Below the pieces are notes generated by a model that worked only from the letters and a program-made list of their open reading frames with translations, was not told where the DNA came from and ran no database searches. 64,000 bases of DNA from assembly GCF_040802235.1 (NCBI RefSeq), contig NC_133169.1, forward strand, positions 43,779,034 to 43,843,033, in the 5' to 3' direction. Both the position numbers and the translations under genes were made by a program. Shown here one piece after another: positions 60,362 to 64,000 of the stretch (the first letter of the stretch is position 1; every line of letters starts with the position of its first letter). This stretch comes from Manis javanica. Lineage: Eukaryota; Chordata; Mammalia; Pholidota; Manidae.

Positions 60362-61258
60362 CTAGAGCACTCCCTGTAAGATGCCCTGTAGAGGTGGTTT
60401 GTGGGAAGAAAATTTCCTCAGCTTTTGCATGTCTGGGAATTGTTTAATCCTGCCATCATATTTAAATGATAGTCGTGCTGGATACAGTATCCTTGGTTCA
60501 AGGCCCTTCTGTTTCATTGCATTAAGTATATCATGCCATTCTCTTCTGGCCTGTAGGGTTTCTGTCGAGAAGTCTGATGTTAGCCTGATGGGTTTTCCTT
60601 TATAGGTGACCTTTTTGTCTCTAGCTGCCTTTAAAAGTCTTTCCTTGTCCTTTATCCTTGCCATTTTAATTATTATGTGTCTTAGTGTTGTCCTCCTTGG
60701 ATCCTCTCTTTTGGGGGTTCTGTGTATTTCTGTGGTCTGTTCGATTATTTTCTCCCCCAGTTTGGGGTCGTTTTCAGCAATTATTTTTTCAAAGAGACTT
60801 TCTATCCCTTTTCCTCTTTCTTCTACTGGTACCCCTATAATACGAATATTATTCCTTTTGGATTGGTCACATAGTTCTCTTAGTGTTGTTTCATTCCTGG
60901 AGATCCTTTTATCTCTCTCTATGTCAGCTTGTATACGTTCCTGTTCTCTGGTTTCTATTCTTTCAATGGCCTCTTGCATCTTATCCATTCTGCTTATAAA
61001 TCCTTCCAGGGATTGTTTCACTTCTGTGATCTCCTTCCTGACATCTGTGATCTCCCTCCGGACTTCATCCCATTGCTCTTGCATTTTTCTCTGCTCATCC
61101 CATTGCTCTTGCATTTTTCTCTGCATCTCTGTCAGCATGTTCATGATTTTTATTTTGAATTCTTTTTCAGGAAGACTGGTTAGGTCTGTCTCCTTCTCAG
61201 GTGTTGTCTCTGTGATCTTTGTCTGCCTGTAGTTTTGCCTTTTCATGGTGATAGACAT
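60362..61258 (-). CDS. L1 copy 3 ORF1 protein (uninterrupted)
   Basis: 298 residues from MSITMKRQNYRQ (61,258) to the stop at 60,362. An upstream in-frame Met at 61,342 is less likely because copies 1 and 2 begin at the MSITMKR/MKR position. ORF1p coats L1 RNA as a trimer and acts as a nucleic-acid chaperone in the cytoplasmic ribonucleoprotein. Visible: a long heptad-type coiled coil (about residues 30-130) including the tandem QRKMQEQWDE pair and the near-repeats REITDVR/KEITEVK; an RRM-like domain (NNIRIIGVPVEE); and the C-terminal domain (YKGKPIRLTSDFSTETLQAR, ending LQGILQGVL). It is the only L1 frame in the window without a break, so this copy is the youngest of the four. Whether it is expressed cannot be told. 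Confidence 0.85.
   Translation of the reverse strand: MSITMKRQNYRQTKITETTPEKETDLTSLPEKEFKIKIMNMLTEMQRKMQEQWDEQRKMQEQWDEVRREITDVRKEITEVKQSLEGFISRMDKMQEAIERIETREQERIQADIERDKRISRNETTLRELCDQSKRNNIRIIGVPVEERGKGIESLFEKIIAENDPKLGEKIIEQTTEIHRTPKREDPRRTTLRHIIIKMARIKDKERLLKAARDKKVTYKGKPIRLTSDFSTETLQARREWHDILNAMKQKGLEPRILYPARLSFKYDGRIKQFPDMQKLRKFSSHKPPLQGILQGVL
61066..61125 (-). repeat. 30-bp tandem duplication in ORF1 coiled coil
   Basis: Two adjacent 30-bp units (61,066-61,095 and 61,096-61,125), identical but for the last base, encoding QRKMQEQWDE twice. Ten residues is not a multiple of seven, so the heptad register must shift. Confidence 0.9.
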
Positions 61259-61587
61259 AGTTTGCAGAGCTGGTAGGAGTGACAGCTGGAAGAGCTTTCC
61301 TTCTTGTTGGTTTGTGGCCTTCCTCTCCTGGGAGACTAGCAACCACTAGTGGCTTATGCTTGGCAGCTGTGCACAGACAGGGCTTCTGCTACCTGCCCGG
61401 TTGCTATGGAGTTTATCTCTGCTGTTGCTTTGGGTATGGCCTGGCTGGGGCTGCTCCTCCTAAATGGTGGAACCCCGCTCGAGGGGGAGCTGCCGGGAGG
61501 CTATGTGTCTCTGTAATGCACCTCTGTGCTCCTTGTTGCCCAGGGAATTAGAGTGCCCAGAGATCCCCAGATTCCCTGCCTCTGCGG

Positions 61588-62122
61588 TAAGTGTCCTGTC
61601 CTGCCCCTTTAACACTTCCAAAAAGCACTTTCCAAACCAAAACAACAACAGGAGCAACGAAAGAGGAAAAAAAAAAAAAGGAAAAAACACGCGATTTTCT
61701 TTGTCCTCAGGTGCTGGTCTCAGGCACCTGCTCACCGGTCTTGCTGCCTTGTTTCCCTAGTATTGGGGTCCTTGTCCCCTTAAGGCTTCCAAAAAGCACT
61801 CACCAAAAAAAAGCTAAAAACGCGTGATTTTCTTTGTCCTCAGGCGGTGGTCTCAGGCACCTGCTCACCAGTCTACCTGCCCTGTTTCCATAGTATTGGG
61901 GTCCCTGTCCCTTTAAGGCTTCCATAAAGCACTCGCCAAAAAAAAGGGAAAAACACACGATTTTCTTCGTCCTCGGGAGCCGGTCTCAGGCACCCGCTCA
62001 CCGGTCTTACTGCCTTTTATCCCTGGTATTGGGGTCCCTGTCCCTTAAAGGCCTCCAAAAAGCACTCGCCAAAAAAAAAGAAAAAAAATGCTCCGGTTTC
62101 TTTCCACCCGCCGGGAGCTGGG
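61588..62122 (-). promoter_or_regulatory. L1 5'UTR with 133-bp tandem monomers
   Basis: The motif TATTGGGGTCC recurs at 61,761, 61,894 and 62,027: two exact 133-bp periods with a longer, less regular unit on one side (61,588-61,760) and a partial unit on the other (to about 62,122). Each unit carries 'cttccaaaaagcact', an A-rich run, 'cgattttctt' and 'ggtctcaggcacc'. Homologous text is present once in the 5'UTRs of copies 1 and 2. Tandem monomers act as the promoter in mouse L1; promoter activity here is inference. Confidence 0.85.
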
Positions 62123-62340
62123 GAGAGGGGCACTCAGATCCCGCCGGTCTGGGCTTGTATCTTACCCTCTTCGTGAGGTGCTGGGTTCTCGCAGGTGTGG
62201 ATGTGGTCTCGAAGTTGTCCTGTGTCCTCTGGTCTCTATTTTAGGAAGTTGTCTTTGTTATATTTTCATAATTCTATGTGGTTTTGGGAGGAGAGTTCCT
62301 CTGCTCTACTCATGCCACCATCCTGGCTCTGCCCCCTATC

Positions 62341-62354
62341 CCCTTTTCTTTTTT
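62341..62354. repeat. candidate target-site duplication of composite L1, right
   Basis: CCCTTTTCTTTTTT, the partner of 54,427-54,440. Confidence 0.6.
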
Positions 62355-64000
62355 ATTACAAAATACACATTCATCAGAGAAAATTTGAAAATCAAAAAAG
62401 CACGAAAAAGAAAATAAAAATCATTTCAAATCCAGGACCTGGTGAAATCCCCATATCTACTCCATTCGTATCCCAGTATAAGTGCATAGGTGGGATTGGC
62501 TCTACCACCTTAGGTTACCCACCATACTTGGGTGACCTAAGGCCATCAGAATGAGTTCACACCCACACTCACACTGTCCCACCAATGCAATGATTTCCCT
62601 TATAATCAGTCAGTGCCTTGCATGCTTCTGGTCAGTGGTTGGTTCAAGATTGGGCACATGACCTATGTGGTCCAGTTTTCAAGAAATCCTCTTCTGCATG
62701 TTAGAAGAGATATTATCGTTCATCACCACCCCCTGCCTCCTAAGCATACAGACATAAGTGTAGAGGGAAAGCATTTATCCAAGAGGTGCTGGAAGCTATG
62801 TGAAAGTCAAGCTGATATTCAGCCACATGATGCCACAGAGCTGCTGATTCCATTCTGGTGGTCCTCTCCACCAGGACCGGATCTCAGCTCCAACTCAACA
62901 TTACTGTTCCCTGGGAAACCTGATCCTGCCCCCTGAATCCTTGGCACTAGATGAACAGATGAGTCAACCACAATTATGCACCCATGGTTACTGCTTTCTG
63001 CATCTGAGACCCTATTTGGGATATTCTCAAAGTGCTGAATTCTGCCAAACAGAAATCCATGCTTGTCCCTGGAATCTACCTGCCTTGGAGAGTCACTATA
63101 TTGTTAAGTCTAATTCCAACTTCCTTCCCCTGCCACATCTGAAATGTTAAGGTGCTAGCATGCCTACAGCCTGAACTTGCTGAGTATGTATCACATTCTG
63201 ATACCGTGCAGCTCTTGCCACAAATGTATTATTTTGTCCCTCTCTCCAGGTAGTCTGGGTTACCAGGGAAACAGACGCCAAGACCACATTAACTCTGCAA
63301 GTGTGTATTAGGGAAAAGCCTGGGAGAGAATAGGAGGAGGGAGCCAGAGAAGGCTGGGGAAGTCATCAAGCACAATGCACGTCTGACCTAGTGTGAAGGG
63401 AAGAGGGAGAGAAGGTGGGTGGAAGCAGTTCAGACTGCCTCATCGTCTAAGGAGGCCTGGGAAATCACTGGGGAGTCCTCAAGCTGAGGTTTCAGTCAGA
63501 GGCATCTCTTGTCTCCAAGAATGGGTGTGCCTTGGATCCCACATGAGCAGCCAGTGGATGCCGCTGCCTCCCGCTGTCAGGGATGTCACAGCCCAGTGGC
63601 GTGCTCCTCAAGGCACTCGGGGGTCTGCCGCGAGAGCTCTGATGGCTACCATTTAGTGTCACATTGTTTGAATGTAAAATTGTTAAAGTGTTCTTTTTTA
63701 TTGTGCCTTTTCATTCTTATGTAATGACTATTATGATTAATAATTTATGCATTGACTTCTATTATATTTGAATATCATTTATAATTTCCCTATAATTTAG
63801 TAGTGTCTTAGCTCATCTTTATTTTTAAAATGTATAAGTTGACTTTGCTTTTAAATACAGAGGGACACTTTGATTTTGGGGTGAATTTCATCATTTCGAG
63901 AATGGCTAAAATCCACATAATTGAATCTTCTTTCCCCCTCCTATATGTCTTAATCTCATTTGCTTTAATAATTATGCCTTTTTATATGTAGATATTTACA
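62355..64000. other. no gene recognised
   Basis: The first 80 bp look like an old repeat flank interrupted by the composite L1. 62,590-62,950 and 63,240-63,660 may be unnamed old interspersed repeats. The terminal 350 bp are AT-rich. The frame 62,613-62,936 (+) shows no domain. Confidence 0.4.

Larger units (their letters stand above)
54441..62340 (-). mobile_element. LINE-1 copy 3: full-length composite L1 with retroviral 3' extension
   Basis: In its own direction, from 62,336 downward: 5' end (ggcagagccaggatggtggc), 5'UTR with tandem 133-bp monomers, ORF1 (intact), ORF2 (endonuclease intact, RT broken), L1 3'UTR and A-tract (56,301-56,321), then about 1.8 kb of retroviral Env/LTR sequence ending in AATAAA and a second A-tract (54,478-54,486), then 27 bp with another AATAAA and a third A-tract (54,441-54,450). 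A 14-bp repeat bounds the whole. This is what L1 transcription through its weak poly(A) site into downstream retroviral sequence, followed by retrotransposition, would leave. Confidence 0.8.

Noticed and set aside
60606..61232. 208-codon + frame
   Set aside because: Exact antisense of the L1 ORF1 coding region; leucine/serine-rich as expected for the complement of a Lys/Glu-rich protein.

Overview
This is a stretch of placental-mammal chromosome, not a microbial sequence. The evidence is an olfactory-receptor coding region, intron-split remnants of a blood-group gene with GT/AG splice sites, several 6-kb LINE-1 (L1) copies, L2 and MIR relics, and retroviral LTRs. The older L1 3' ends look laurasiatherian. 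From recall only, which I cannot check here, the youngest L1 with its attached tail resembles repeats of pangolins (Manis). I see no intact host protein-coding gene.

Layout. 1-8.3 kb: an ancient minus-strand L1 interrupted by a 198-bp retroposed L1 5'UTR fragment (perfect 16-bp target-site duplication) and by a 1,010-bp LTR (4-bp duplication); then a split MIR and a second LTR copy. 8.6-9.8 kb: L2. 9.8-17 kb: mostly unique sequence with MIRs and a GATA microsatellite. 17.06-18.04 kb: an olfactory receptor pseudogene (+) with one frameshift. 18.9-21.8 kb: a class-II-like LTR, an L2, and a third copy of the first LTR family. 21.9-35 kb: two near-full-length dead L1s (+) set in an old HAL1-like element. 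35.2-36.0 kb: an MLT2-like ERVL LTR (-).

42.3-47.7 kb, minus strand: remains of KEL (Kell blood group glycoprotein, M13 metallopeptidase family). Seven exons are recognisable (human exons 2-6, 9 and 10), several with exactly the human length. They carry four in-frame stops, two 1-bp deletions and a GT-to-AT splice-donor loss. Exons 7, 8 and 11-19, including the zinc-binding catalytic part, could not be found. In human the olfactory receptor cluster lies 5' of KEL; here the receptor lies on the 3' side, so a rearrangement between 18 and 42 kb may have removed the 3' half.

48.7-54.4 kb: older L1 3' ends and MIR. 54.4-62.35 kb (minus): the most unusual object. This L1 has an uninterrupted ORF1, a readable endonuclease domain and a 5'UTR with 133-bp tandem monomers. 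Its 3' end runs through its own A-tract into about 1.8 kb of retroviral sequence (Env transmembrane-subunit remnant, polypurine tract, LTR U3/R, poly(A) signal), then a short second transduced piece and a last A-tract. A 14-bp direct repeat encloses the whole, suggesting it moved as one composite retrotransposon. 62.36-64 kb: no gene seen.
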